From positions 1,612,001 to 1,676,000 of the forward strand of contig NC_026478.1 in NCBI RefSeq assembly GCF_000328475.2: 64,000 bases of DNA, given 5' to 3'. Each line of letters begins with the position of its first letter. Positions within the stretch are counted from its first letter, which is position 1. The position numbers were made by a program, and so were the translations under genes. Source of the DNA: Mycosarcoma maydis. Taxonomy: Eukaryota > Basidiomycota > Ustilaginomycetes > Ustilaginales. This document shows, piece by piece, positions 10,019-20,763 of this stretch. A model generated the notes under the pieces. It was not told the origin of the DNA, did not search any database, and worked only from the letters and a program-made list of their open reading frames with translations.

Positions 10019-11502
10019 GGCGGCGGATTGTAGCGTGTGCCGAGATGGAAGAGTTAGAGGTTGGAAGTGTCTTGGACTCGCGGACAGAGAGCGAGAGACG
10101 GCGATGATAGAGTGTGACCCTGCCAGTCGGAGCTGACGAGGGATGAAGGAGCCGAGTGCCGACAGAATCGTGGATGTCGTCGAAGCACTATGAGCGCGAT
10201 TGCGGCAGTAAGACTTGCTGAGAGTGTTATATCGACCTAGGCTGATTTCTCCAAGTTGTCGAAGCTAAGCAAAGAAGGTTGCGGGATTTCCGAGAGTGAT
10301 CCTCAGACGAACGATAAGCGGTAGAAGGGGGGCGAGGCTGAGGAAGTTATTGGTGCGAAGACAAGATCTGAAACGCTTATTGGAAACCATACGTTATACT
10401 AAATCGTTGTGAATCAGTCAGCAGGTAAGCGCGGGCAGTAATACGATGTGCCGAAGAATTGCCGCCACGCCCAAAACTTCCCGCCTGCGCCTCAGCAAAA
10501 TCAAAAACTAAACCAAAAATTAAAATTTCATCGGACCACAGCCCAAGCCATCCGAAAACGGAACAAGAGCTGAGGTGGAGTAAATCACGAATAGATTCGA
10601 AAGCTTGTTGCCCTGTGCTCACCCTTGCCTCTCTTCGCCCACGAGAGAGAGTCGTTATCGGACAATAAAATCGAGTTGGGTTGGGGTTGAAAAGGGTCAG
10701 TCATCCAACCCAGCACCACAGCGCACACTGTGACTCGTGACTTTCGTCAGAGATCTCTCAGATCTTCAAATCGTGTATTGATCCACAAAGCTGTTGTTCC
10801 TCAGTAGTTTCCCTAATCCAACCATTCACGATTTGCACAATTCTGGTGGGTGAGGTGGAGCTTGACTCCTTCCTTTTCCGAAGGTGCAAGGTAAAGAGCA
10901 GTCAAAATCGACAGCACTGAGCGACGGATAGATTGGCATCGAAGAAGAAACGGTTGCACTCACGACTATCCCCATCGGAAAGGGTCCTCTTTCCGTTTGT
11001 CTTTTGAAACCTCAACACCTTTCGGCTGATCACACTTCGGCACTCCACGGCGGTCGATACGCGCCAATCACGAATGAATGCATCTATTTCCATCACGTAC
11101 AGTAGCTGCATACAATTTCCAGACCAGCCCGGCGCAGCCCGTGACAGCGAGCATTCCGGCTTCTGTTGCCTTTGCCGTCACCGGCATAATGATCTCTGAA
11201 CGCCGACGGAAAGTATTTCATCATCGACGCTGTTCGACGTAATGAGCACACCGAACGTGAATGGATCTGGCTCTGTCGGCTATTGAGCTTGTCGGACCCC
11301 TGGCAACCCTTGGCGCAGCTCACACGGCGTGTCTCGTGTCCCGTGTCCGCACGCCGAACACATCAATGGTTAGGCCGGTTGCAGTTGGCTCTCTCGCACC
11401 GTTCCTTGTCTCATCGGTACTCTTCCACGAAAGACTACTGAACGCGATGCTAGACAGATCTACATTAAAGAGGGGTCGCAAACGAAGTACGAGATTGTCC
11501 GC
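10019..11502. other. Intergenic: gpd1 promoter and RCC1 gene 3' flank
   Basis: About 1.5 kb with no supportable ORF. It includes an AT-rich stretch near 10500-10530, a pyrimidine-rich segment near 10610-10640, and scattered heptad-type words such as GTGACTCGTGACTTTC (~10729) and ATTCACGATTTG (~10824). Both flanking genes are on the minus strand, so this holds the gpd1 promoter and the downstream flank of the RCC1 gene. Confidence 0.6.
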
Positions 11503-13457
11503 TCAGTCGTCCTGTGGAGGCTTGATAGCGATGGCCAACGAATGTTGGCCAGCGGTGGCAGCAGCCATGATGCGCCAGGCACCAGGCTGACCGGGCATTG
11601 CAATCGCTGTCGGCGTATCCTTGCTCTGGTTGCCGCCAACGTCTTCAGCGGGGTGACCAAGCGCATCGTCCGAAGTCGTGCCCCACGAGTACAGCGTGCC
11701 GTCGGCGGCCAAGGCAAGCGTGAAGCGCATGCCGGCGCTGAGAGCCACGATCTTGGTTTTGCCATCCTCGGTCTTGGCCGACTTGGGCGCCCATGAAGGG
11801 GGGGCTGGGAACGGCACCAGTGTGGGCTCGCGAACAACAACTGGGTTCGCTGCAGTTGCGCCTTTGAGTGCTGGGTGACCGGCCGGAAGACCAAGCTTGC
11901 CTTCGTCACTGTCACCACAGATGTACACCTCGCCATTTGCAAGGAGGAAAACGGTGTGGAAGTTGCCGCCCACAATCTGCACCACTTCAGCACCGTTGTG
12001 GCGCGCGGGGCTCAGCGCAGCGATGACGTGCGGAGTGGCCACCTTAATAGCCTTCAAACCGGTGCCCGTCTGACCTTTGGTGTTCAATCCCCAACCGACA
12101 ACTTTGCCGCTCTTCTCCACTGCAAAGCCATTGGTAAGACCACAAAAGATGCGCTTGCACTCTGCCAGGCCAACCATGGGTGTAGGTGTGAGGTCGCATT
12201 CCTTCGGCGGCTCGCCCTTGGAAAACTTCTGAGCAACCCTGCGTGGGTTAGAACTACGGCCAAGCTGGTAGCAAGTGTTGGTTCCCCATGAGTAGACCTT
12301 TCCATTGAGCGACAGAGCGAGGAAATGGTTCTCACCCGCTGCCACTGCCGCAAAAGTCTCGTTCTCGATACCGGGCAAAGCGATAGGATACCACTGTTCT
12401 CTGTTGCGGCCAGGCGCGTCTGAATCCGCGAAGCAAACGCGTCCCTCGCCATCCTTGAAGTATCCCCAGGAGCGGAGACGACCTTGGTCATCGAGCACGG
12501 CACCTGCAGCGTCGGCCGATGCGACCCGCGTGGCACGGTATTTCTCAACAGAACCCTTCTTTCCATCAATGGGGTTGATGCCTTTGCCTGTGGGCGAAAG
12601 CCCTTCGACGGGTGCAAAATTGAAGTAGGCTTCTTCCGCGTCATCAGAGTCACCACGGTACTTGCGTCCAAGCGTTCCGTAATCTTCAGCGCCCGAAGTG
12701 AGGATGCGGCCGAGGTTGTCGATCAAGACCGAGTGCATACCACCTCCAACAATGAGCTCGATACCACCCTCGCCAAAGTCGCCGTCATCAATCTGCATTG
12801 AGATCTCCTTGTTACCGAAAGGTTTGGGCTTGTTGAGCTTGTTTGGCTTGTCATCTTCGGGAGGACCGACACCGAACTGACCCGCGTCACCCGATCCCCA
12901 GACAAAGAGCTTGCGAGGCAGCACAGCACCTTTGCCGCTGGTGGCCCGGATGCCTGTGCTGACCTCAACGGCGATTCCTTCAGTTACGTCGTCCGCGTGT
13001 ACAGGTTGAATAGGTCGTGGAACCGAGTTGATCGGACCTGCCGGGGTGGCAGCGCGGCGACTGCGCTTGATCGGACGGGCAGCTCCATCTGCCATATCTA
13101 CGTCGCTGATGGGCTCAGCTGAAGCAGCGCGTCCCTTGCCATTTCGCTTCTTCAGATCCGGAAGCGGAGCGGCAGTATCTTTGGCCTCGGCATCGTCTTC
13201 CTGAAGCTCATCCTCTTCCTCTTCCGCGTCCTTGGCTCGCTTGGTGCCTCGCTTAGCAGATTCAGCCTTGGCTCCATTGGCTGTCGGCTTCTTTGCGATT
13301 TCTTTGGAAGCCGGTTTTGAAGCTGGTTTGGTGGCCTTAGCCTTGGCGGCTTTGGATTGAACTGTAGTCGCGACGTTGGATGGTTGAGCGGTCAGCAACG
13401 TGTATGCTTTGATTGGGTCCGCCCAGAACACCAATGTAACTCACCTTTTGGTGCCAT
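11503..13457 (-). CDS. RCC1-type Ran guanine nucleotide exchange factor (Pim1/Srm1 orthologue)
   Basis: The main ORF lacks a sensible start. A 13-base first exon at 13445-13457 (ATG GCA CCA AAA G) followed by a GTGAGT donor, a CTGAC branch point and a CTACAG acceptor gives an 83 bp intron (13362-13444) and the in-frame start MAPKVQSKAAKAKATK; total 623 residues. The N-terminal ~150 residues are Lys/Ala-rich with acidic patches and nuclear-localisation-like KRTKR and KRSRR. From ~155 on, seven-bladed RCC1 repeats are evident: LFVWGSGDAGQFGVG, YGTLGRKYRG, VYSWGTNTCYQLG, VVGWGLNTKGQTG, VYICGDSDEGKLG, LYSWGTTSDDALG. RCC1 proteins bind nucleosomes and charge Ran with GTP, giving direction to nuclear transport and guiding spindle assembly. 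A DNA/nucleosome-binding basic tail fits this role. Confidence 0.9.
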
Positions 13458-14093
13458 CGTGTTTCTGCTGTCTAACCCTGGTGTAGTCAAAGGTGGCTGG
13501 GACGAATGGAAGGATGCGCAAGAAAAGACGGTGCGCTGGAAAGCAAGTGTTGCTACGTCTGAGAATGAAAACGTTCAACTTCTTCTTGAAGACCGACCCG
13601 AACGTGGAGCACAGAGCACGTGAGCTCAGGAAGGCAGAGCACGGCACGCGGAGCCACGGTTGATGTTAAAGTGTATTCGATTTTGGTCGCTGACTGCGCC
13701 AGAGCGATTTTATCCTCTGCCTCCACACGTGATGTTTGCGAAGACGCGCTGTGCTGTTGTGTTTGTTTCGGGCTGTTTTGCCAGAACAAACATACTAACT
13801 TATCTGGCTTTTCCAAGAGCCGTGAGCTGAAAGCGGTTCTAAAGCCGTCATAGCTGCCAAAAATCGAGCTGTTGACTGCACGAGAAAAGGGTCTAGATCA
13901 TCTTCTTGACGGCCTAGTCGCCATGCCTCGGCAGCTGCTCATTCGGCCAGCCCATGTTGCGGTCCATGCTATGAATCCTGCTTGACGATAATGTGCACGA
14001 ACTGATGTCTCTGCAATAAAAATACAAGACAGACCAAAACGTTGTGTTTCGTTTGTCCCCCTCCCACGTCGAAATCGTGAACAGAACGCAACG
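13458..14093. other. Divergent promoter region, RCC1 gene / Con-6 gene
   Basis: 636 bp between two divergent starts. No ORF, RNA gene or clear TATA box. Less of the heptad repeat is present here than in most other gaps. Confidence 0.5.
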
Positions 14094-14542
14094 ATGACCT
14101 ACCGGCCACACAAGCACATCCCCGACAAGAACCGAGTCATTGCAGGCTACGTAGTGAGTTAACATAGCAGGTGTCCTGTGTAAAGGCAAATGAACGTCCA
14201 TGCTAACCCTTGACTGTCTCTCTGGGTCGAAACGGACACCATTCAGTCCGCCCTTAACAATCCTTCTACCACAAGCGAAGGCAGAGCTCATGCCCGCAAA
14301 CAGCTGCTCAAGGTACGTTTCAAGTCGTTATCATGTATAGACACGCCAGGATGATGCATTCGTTACGTGTCCTTGTCAAATCCCAGTTCGGACTTCGTTC
14401 TACGTCACTGATTCCTTCTCGATTGTTGCTTTTGGCTCATGGTGCTTTGCAGAAAGGGCACATCAGAAAAGCTTTCTTTTCAACCAGCTTTGACACTCGC
14501 ATCCGCAGAATGCTGGGTCTCAGGGCCAAGCGCAGGCATTGA
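14094..14542 (+). CDS. Con-6 family small protein (spliced; 3' exon uncertain)
   Basis: Too fragmented to show as one ORF. Exon 1 is 14094-14153 (MTYRPHKHIPDKNRVIAGYV), ending at a GTGAGT donor; intron 14154-14246 ends ATTCAG; exon 2 is 14247-14312 (SALNNPSTTSEGRAHARKQL then LK), ending at a GTACGT donor. Joined, VIAGYVSALNNPSTTSEG matches the Con-6 repeat pattern (G-Y-K-A-x-L-x-N-P-x-x-S-E-E-x-x-x-x-A). The Con-6 family is named after a Neurospora conidiation gene and consists of very small proteins of unknown biochemistry that are induced during sporulation, light or stress. Three acceptors are possible for the last exon: 14452 (stop at 14542, 71 residues in total), 14487 (best pyrimidine tract; stop after one codon, 43 residues) or 14508. 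The 5' two exons are confident; the 3' end is not. Confidence 0.62.
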
Positions 14543-15214
14543 GGCCGGCTAGTTTAGCAAGGGTGCCCTTGCCTACTCTCATCTGCATCTTTTGCCTACG
14601 ACCGACAGTACTCTCACGTTGAAACACATTGACACCTGATACCCCGAAGTCAATACTATATAATCGCTTTCAAGGTGACCAGATATGTAGAATGTACCCG
14701 TGACTGATGGTCAGATGGGTCAGAGGGCCCTGGGGTTAGGACATGAAGGGCTGACCCAGAGACTGCTGGCGGTCTTGATCTAACACGAGCAGGATTTGAG
14801 CGTGGAGCTGTGGAGCCGTGGAGCTTGGAGCACAGAGCACGGAGCTGTGCTCACTGAGTGGAGAGAATCGAGTTTTTACGCCTATTCGTGATTCACGCTC
14901 AGTACTCACGAAAATCGTACACGAAACAGAACTCCAGGGTCCGTGCGGTGGGCACAGTGGCAGTCGTGAGTGTGCAGTCAAACGCTGCGTCCCTGTGCAC
15001 CGTCCCCGCACTTTCTCAATGATCCAAGCGTCGATCCTTTGAGTGAGTGAGAACAGCTCAAGCCACTGAACCTGAGGGGAACGTGTATGGGTCACAAACA
15101 GCGTTGTCCTGGTTCTGTATGCTCCCGCTCTCTCTGTTTGCTCTTAGACATCCACGTTCTGCATCCCACAAATTGTTTGCTCACAAGCGTACAGACGTGA
15201 ACAGCTGAGCAGCC
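14543..15214. other. Intergenic, Con-6 gene to alpha-mannosidase
   Basis: About 670 bp with no gene. It holds an AT-rich stretch with TATATAA near 14655, and heptad words near 14885-14915 (ATTCGTGATTCACGCTC). Presumed 3' flank of the Con-6 gene and promoter of the mannosidase. Confidence 0.5.
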
Positions 15215-18200
15215 ATGTGTCAACACGGCAGGCCGCAGACCGCTTCCAAGTCGGCAGACTATCCTACACACGCCAGCGCTGAGCCACGCCCTGTACGAGC
15301 TGGTCTCATCCGGTCCGTTCACGAGCGTCGACTGGAAGAGTTCATTGGCGGCCAATTCGGAGACTACAACCTTGCTTCGGTTCTCTTCGAAGCCCGCACT
15401 GACGACCCCAAGTACGTCTCGATTCAAAGCTGGACACCCAAAGCTGGCACCAAGCCTACCTTCGACGAAGCAAAGCGTCAGACCTACGTCAAGGCGGACA
15501 AGAGCATCAAATTTGGTCCCTCATGGACCAATCACTGGCTCAAGCTCAAACTGACCGTACCTAAGGACTGGATCAAAAAGGATTGGGTTCAACTCGAGTT
15601 CGATCCCGAATGCGAGGCTCTGATCTATTCCGAAGACGGCCTTCCCCTCCAAGGTATCACAGGCGGAGGAGACAAGCGACGAGTAGACTTTCCACTCAAG
15701 CCCGAATACCGCCATGGTATCACCTTCTACATAGAAGTCACCGCCAACGGCATGTTCGGTATGCCGGCAGATGGCTCGGGAGATCCTGATCCCAATCGCT
15801 ACTTCGACCTGGCTTCCTGCGACATTGTGGTCAAGCGTCCGGAAGCTTGGAAACTTATGTGGGACTTTGAGCACCTCTTGGGATGCGTCAAAAACTTACC
15901 AAGGGACACCGAGCTTCAAAACCGCGCTCTTTGGGTCGCGAACCAGATCCAGAACACTTTCCGCAAAGCTGACCTCGACAGCATCTCTCGTTGCCGCAAG
16001 CTCGCCCAAGAGATTCTCGGCAAGGACTGGGATGATAACATCGAGACCATATACGATCGAGATGTAGTCGAAGGTCGTGAGGATGTTCGGATCTGGAGTC
16101 TTGGTCACAGTCACATCGACAGCGCCTGGCTTTGGCCCTACTCTGCTACCCAGCAAAAGGTGGCACGTTCCTGGTCGACTCAAATTGATCTCATGGACCG
16201 ATTCCCGGAACACCGCTTCACTGCATCGACTGCCCAGCAGTACCAGTGGCTCGAGACTCTGTACCCGAAGCTTTTTGAAAAGCTTAAGGGTTACATCGAG
16301 GATGGCCGCTTTCAGCCCATCGGCGGCTCTTGGGTCGAGTGTGATGCCAATATGCCGTCAGGCGAGGCTTTTGCTCGACAGTTTCTTTATGGTCAGCGAT
16401 ACTTCCTGTCTCGCTTCGGAAAGCGATGTGACATCTTCTGGCTTCCCGACACGTTTGGCTACAACGCTCAGATCCCTCAGCTGGCTCGTCAATCCGGTTG
16501 TGACTACTTTTTCACTCAAAAGCTCAGCTGGAATAACATCAACCGTTTTCCTCACAACACGCTCATGTGGGTCGGCTTGGACGGCACTCAAATCATCGTG
16601 CACATGACTCCAGTAAACAACTACGACTCTAGAGGCTACGTCGAAGAGATTGTTCGTGGCATCAAGAACAATGCCGATCTATGGGTCCAACCTCACGCAC
16701 TGATGCTCTACGGATTCGGTGATGGCGGTGGAGGTCCCTCAGAGGAAATGATCGAACGCATGCGACGTGCTCGCGCTGTCAACAACAACGGCTTCAAGGA
16801 CATGCCTCGTGTCCACAATGGGCGCTCGGCCAAGGACTTTTTTGAGCATGTCCGCAAGGTGACCGACAATGGCAACCGCTTGTCGACGTGGTCGGGTGAA
16901 ATTTATCTCGAATTTCACCGCGGCGTCTACACCTCTCACGGCTCAATCAAGCAATGGAACCGTCGGTTCGAGGCTTTCATGCAGAAGCTCGAATGGCTTA
17001 CCACGCTTGCATCGATCAAAGCCAGCGGATACAAATATCCGAAGGAGTCGCTCGATGCCATCTGGGAACCCCTTCTGCTCAACCAGTTCCATGATTGCTT
17101 GCCAGGTAGTTCCATCCGCAAGGTGTACGACGACCTTGAAGAAATGTACGCCGATATGGCCATCAAAGGCAAGAAGCTGTGGCGCCAGGCTCTTAACGCT
17201 CTCGGCGTCGGCGAAGAAGTGGTAGCTTCCAGCAAGAGCGCCTACACCGCGATCAACTCCTTGGATGTGCCACGCCGCGAACTGGTCGAGGTACAGCTTT
17301 CCAGCCACATGCCACGTGCTGAGGCGATCGCACTCTCGCATCAGTCGATGCAACTGTGCAAGACTGGTCAGAGCGCACTTTTGCTGCTCGAGGATGCCAG
17401 CGGCCGTGGTCAGGCGACTGTTGTTGACAACCAAAGCAGCTCTCTTACTGAGTCGCAGACGGTGAAAGCGGAGGAATTCGAGCACAACAGCTTTCTGCTC
17501 CAGAGTCCTGCCATTGCTGTCAAGGTTACCAAGGGTCGCATCACCTCTATTTATGACCGTCTCGCTGACCGTGAGCTCATCGAGGGTGGTCGCACTGCCG
17601 GTCTCGCCATCTCGGAGGACTATCCTCCTCAGTTTGACAACTGGGAGACCGAGGTCTACTCGCTCGACACCGAGGAGGAGATTCCATTCACCAATGTGCG
17701 CATCGCCGAAGCAGGTCCTTGGCGTGCCAGTCTCGCGCTCGAAGCCAAGTTTGGTCAGAGCACGGTTCAGATCAACATCGTCCTTGACGCTGTTTCCGCC
17801 ACCCCCCTTGTTACCGGCAAAGACGCACGCCCGCTCCTGCGCTTTGACACACAGATCGGCTGGTGGGAGAAGCACCGCTTCCTGCGCTTCAACGTCCCCA
17901 CGCGTCTCCGATCCGACGTTGCCAGCTTTGAAACGCAATTTGGAATCACAAGGCGTCCGACCACGCGCAACACCAGCTGGGAAGCAGCCAAGTTCGAAGT
18001 CTGTGGTCACAGATTCGCCGATCTTTCGGAGGAGGACTACGGTCTCAGTATTCTGACTGAATCCAAGTACGGATACAGTGTTGAAGGAGGAGCGATGAGG
18101 CTGTCGCTGCTCAAGGCGGGAACGTACCCGGATGCGCACGAGGATGAAGGCTTGCACCAGTTCGCTTTCGCTCTCTATCCGCACGTTGGTGGCGTGGGTC

Positions 18201-18667
18201 GAGGCAAAGTGGTCCAAGTCGCCAGGGTCTTCAACGCTCGTTTCGATGTGGACTATGGACGTCAGTCTAGAATCGACATTGCCACACTGGAGCGTAGTGG
18301 CGCTGCTGTCACCCGCACAGACCTGCAGATGCCGATTGAGATCGTCGATTCGACCCGCGCCGGCGTCGTTTTGGACACAATCAAACGTGCTGAGGATGAC
18401 TTTGAGTACTATGGTCAAAAGCCCAAGGACCCGCATTCGTTTGGCATCATCGTACGACTCTACGAGTCCCTTGGAGCACACGCCAAACCCACGATCAAAG
18501 TCAAGCTGCCTGTCAAAGACGTCAACCTCACCAACCTGCTCGAAGATGTTGATGCGGACAAGAAGGAAGAAATCAACTTCAACACGTATACTGATGAGGA
18601 GGACAGCACCTACGTTCAGCTCGATTTCAAACCGTTTGAGATCAAGACGCTCAAGATTTCTATTTAG
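15215..18667 (+). CDS. ams1: Alpha-mannosidase, glycoside hydrolase family 38 (vacuolar Ams1 type)
   Basis: 1150 residues, single exon, start ATG in GAGCAGCCATG. It removes mannose from free oligosaccharides and N-glycan remnants in the vacuole. GH38 hallmarks: LGHSHIDSAWLWPY (~299-312), whose His and Asp are zinc ligands; FTASTAQQYQWLE; FWLPDTFGYNAQIPQLARQSG (~409-429), whose Asp in LPDTFGY is the expected catalytic nucleophile; FGDGGGGPSEEMIERM; and the central-domain Trp/Asn motif LLNQFHDCLPGSSI. The C-terminal beta-sandwich region is present. There is no signal peptide at the N-terminus, as expected for Ams1, which reaches the vacuole by the Cvt/selective autophagy route in yeast rather than through the ER. 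Length fits (yeast 1083). Confidence 0.96.
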   Translation: MCQHGRPQTASKSADYPTHASAEPRPVRAGLIRSVHERRLEEFIGGQFGDYNLASVLFEARTDDPKYVSIQSWTPKAGTKPTFDEAKRQTYVKADKSIKFGPSWTNHWLKLKLTVPKDWIKKDWVQLEFDPECEALIYSEDGLPLQGITGGGDKRRVDFPLKPEYRHGITFYIEVTANGMFGMPADGSGDPDPNRYFDLASCDIVVKRPEAWKLMWDFEHLLGCVKNLPRDTELQNRALWVANQIQNTFRKADLDSISRCRKLAQEILGKDWDDNIETIYDRDVVEGREDVRIWSLGHSHIDSAWLWPYSATQQKVARSWSTQIDLMDRFPEHRFTASTAQQYQWLETLYPKLFEKLKGYIEDGRFQPIGGSWVECDANMPSGEAFARQFLYGQRYFLSRFGKRCDIFWLPDTFGYNAQIPQLARQSGCDYFFTQKLSWNNINRFPHNTLMWVGLDGTQIIVHMTPVNNYDSRGYVEEIVRGIKNNADLWVQPHALMLYGFGDGGGGPSEEMIERMRRARAVNNNGFKDMPRVHNGRSAKDFFEHVRKVTDNGNRLSTWSGEIYLEFHRGVYTSHGSIKQWNRRFEAFMQKLEWLTTLASIKASGYKYPKESLDAIWEPLLLNQFHDCLPGSSIRKVYDDLEEMYADMAIKGKKLWRQALNALGVGEEVVASSKSAYTAINSLDVPRRELVEVQLSSHMPRAEAIALSHQSMQLCKTGQSALLLLEDASGRGQATVVDNQSSSLTESQTVKAEEFEHNSFLLQSPAIAVKVTKGRITSIYDRLADRELIEGGRTAGLAISEDYPPQFDNWETEVYSLDTEEEIPFTNVRIAEAGPWRASLALEAKFGQSTVQINIVLDAVSATPLVTGKDARPLLRFDTQIGWWEKHRFLRFNVPTRLRSDVASFETQFGITRRPTTRNTSWEAAKFEVCGHRFADLSEEDYGLSILTESKYGYSVEGGAMRLSLLKAGTYPDAHEDEGLHQFAFALYPHVGGVGRGKVVQVARVFNARFDVDYGRQSRIDIATLERSGAAVTRTDLQMPIEIVDSTRAGVVLDTIKRAEDDFEYYGQKPKDPHSFGIIVRLYESLGAHAKPTIKVKLPVKDVNLTNLLEDVDADKKEEINFNTYTDEEDSTYVQLDFKPFEIKTLKISI

Positions 18668-19594
18668 ATAAAGTGGTCTTCTCGCATGGTTTCGTTGTTC
18701 AATGTTGATATGTCTGATGTCCAATGCCAATTGATCAAATCTAGCGTACGGTCTACTGCCGCAAAACCTCTCGTTTCGAGACAGACTGATGAACCCGCAC
18801 AAAAGTACCGTACGTTGCGCCAGACTCTGCAAATTAAGTAATCGGTGCCGTGTGATCGAAAGCCTTGGTCGTCCGCTTGTCGACTCAGCCTGGGCCAATC
18901 TTCTGAAGTCACAGAGTGAACTCGTGAACATGAAGGGGTCCGATTTGCTCTTCGAGGTAACTCGAGGTAACCTCTGAAAAATACAGCTGTACGGGACACA
19001 ATCAATCGTGAATACAACATTGTGAAGTTGATGGCGACCCAACACGACAAGCATTCTGTGAGTGTCCAGCAATCGAGTCAAAACACGCCAACAATCAATT
19101 CGTGAGGGACTTAGTGGTCAGACGGTTCAAAGCGGAACTCATGCCTTCTTTCCCCCCTACCTCGCCGAGATGACACGGAAGGGACGCGGCCCACTTATGA
19201 GGTTGGTGTAGTGGGGCTTTCTCTACGTCGGGGCAGTCTGATGGGAATGTCAACTGAAGTACTGCGCTAGAGCCCACCGCCGTACCTCAGATAGCCTCTG
19301 AAAAGGCTGTTGTCTTTTAAAGTACCAACCAAGAGGATGCAAGACGACAAAGAAGTGGGCGAACGAGCAATGGTTGGCTCTGTGCAGTCACGACAATCAA
19401 GTGGTGTCAAGCCAACTGCGAAGCTGTCAGTGGTGATGACCCAAGGTGTGCCGCACATTGCTCATCAGCGCAAGCTTACAAATGAGACTCTGAGCAAGGC
19501 GAGCAGTATAAAGACCAGTGCTTAACTCGTACAGTTACTCACCTCTTTCCAACCTCCTTACTTTCCTCTGCTCCTTTTTGAAGAACACTCGACA
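18668..19594. other. Intergenic upstream of secreted-protein gene
   Basis: About 930 bp with no supportable gene. It contains a short direct repeat TCGAGGTAACTCGAGGTAAC (~18953-18973). The last 100 bp look like a promoter and leader: TATAAA at 19507, then a CT-rich stretch to the ATG at 19595. Confidence 0.55.
19507..19512 (+). promoter_or_regulatory. TATA box of the secreted-protein gene
   Basis: TATAAA in the context GAGCAGTATAAAGACC lies 82 bp upstream of the ATG and is followed by a pyrimidine-rich leader (ACCTCTTTCCAACCTCC and more). Spacing suits a strongly regulated fungal gene. Start-site mapping is not available. Confidence 0.6.
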
Positions 19595-20267
19595 ATGCAG
19601 ATCAAGAAAGCCATCTTTGCAGTGGCCTTTGGCCTTGTCACGGCCAGCACTGTCGCTGGAGAATGGCTGAAGGTCTCACCTGGCAACAGCTATGACGAAT
19701 ACTGCAAAGGTAGTGGCACCAAGTTCCGCTCATCTCGCTTGTGCGTCAACGTTAAACCCTCTTTCTTCAAGCGGATCAACGAACAAGCATCAAGCTTCCA
19801 AGGCTATATCTCTAGCGATGCTACAGGTGAGTTTGCATCATCCATTCTTTCAAAGGCTATCGGTTGATGAGCAGCTGTGTATGAGAGAGGGGTGTTCAGA
19901 TCGATAGCTCAGAGTTCTGTACTTTTCTAGCAACGTTTGGTGGCTAGAGCATAAGTTGAGTTCTGACCTTTTGTACAAAGCCGTGGAACACGAGTGCGAT
20001 TCTTGGACTTGAACGAATCATATGACATCGAAAGGAGACTAATAGAACAGCCGCATGCATTTTGGGACATCGTCAACGACAGGTTTTGTGGTTATCGACA
20101 ATGGACAGAAGCCTCAAATTGTTCTGGACACGCACACTCTGAAGATCAAGTTCTACGACTCAATTTGCGCTTCGGTGCAGATCTGGACAAACTCTGCGGT
20201 GTCAACGGTCATCGGCGATCAGCAGGTCTGCTACTCGGACCCTTACAATCTCCCGGACAATGTCTAA
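19595..20267 (+). CDS. Small secreted cysteine-containing protein, candidate effector (2 exons)
   Basis: Exon 1, 19595-19826, begins MQIKKAIFAVAFGLVTASTV, a clear signal peptide with likely cleavage after VAG (residue ~22). It ends at a strong ACAG|GTGAGT donor. The best in-frame acceptor is at 20082 (ACGACAG), about 40 bp past a GACTAAT branch point, giving exon 2, 20083-20267, and a 138-residue precursor. Earlier AGs (19980, 20050) lead to quick stops or a shifted, less protein-like frame. The mature chain is ~116 residues with four cysteines (EYCKG, RLCVN, SICAS, QVCYS), allowing two disulphides, and ends YNLPDNV. I recognise no family. Short, secreted, cysteine-bearing, orphan-looking proteins with tight promoters next to repeats are typical of smut candidate effectors; that role is inference. 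No cell-wall or enzyme motif is visible. Confidence 0.6.
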
Positions 20268-20700
20268 AGGGACCCATTCGTGATTTGAAGGGTAACCAAC
20301 TTCACCAGAACTCGCTGGCTCACGTGTAGAAGCGGTAGGCTATCTTATTGCTCAGGCTACTAGTCCATTCAGAACGGTCCATCTCGGATCAAAGACAGAG
20401 GCTTGTCACATGTAATCAATTGAGACCATTCGAGTTGAACCTCAGTACATACCATTCATGATTGTGTATGTTGTGTAGTCACGAGGGATGTGAGTTGTCA
20501 ATTACGAATGACGAACCTGCCCGATTCACGATTTCGCAGCGGTAAGAAAAGTCACCGCCCTTGCTGATTGTGAAGTGATCTGATATTCCAAACTCGTTGT
20601 GCGCCACGCGCATACGGCAGGGCAACACTCACGACTCGTGACTGCGACACACAAACGGGCCAACTCGTCTTGACGAATCGTGAATTGCGCGCGCAGACAC

Positions 20701-20724
20701 AATCACGAATCACGAATCACGAAT
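20701..20724. repeat. Tandem AATCACG heptads (three units plus AAT)
   Basis: Three perfect 7-bp units in direct repeat, preceded within 75 bp by CACTCACGACTCGTGACTG and GACGAATCGTGAATTG. It is the clearest tandem example of the intergenic heptad family. Confidence 0.85.
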
Positions 20725-20763
20725 TTTTGAGAGCAACACCTGTGACCTCTGTCAAGTGCAGGG

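Noticed and set aside
14201..14213. GCTAACCCTTG resembling a telomerase RNA template for TTAGGG repeats.
   Set aside because: It lies in a Con-6 intron where a CTAAC branch point is expected, covers less than 1.5 repeats, and no supporting RNA domains are visible.
19981..20010. Alternative second exon of the secreted protein starting at 19981 (AAAG acceptor).
   Set aside because: It stops after ten codons; the acceptor at 20082 gives a cysteine-containing continuation in frame.
20701..20724. CRISPR-like direct repeats.
   Set aside because: Units are 7 bp with no unique spacers, and the genome is eukaryotic.
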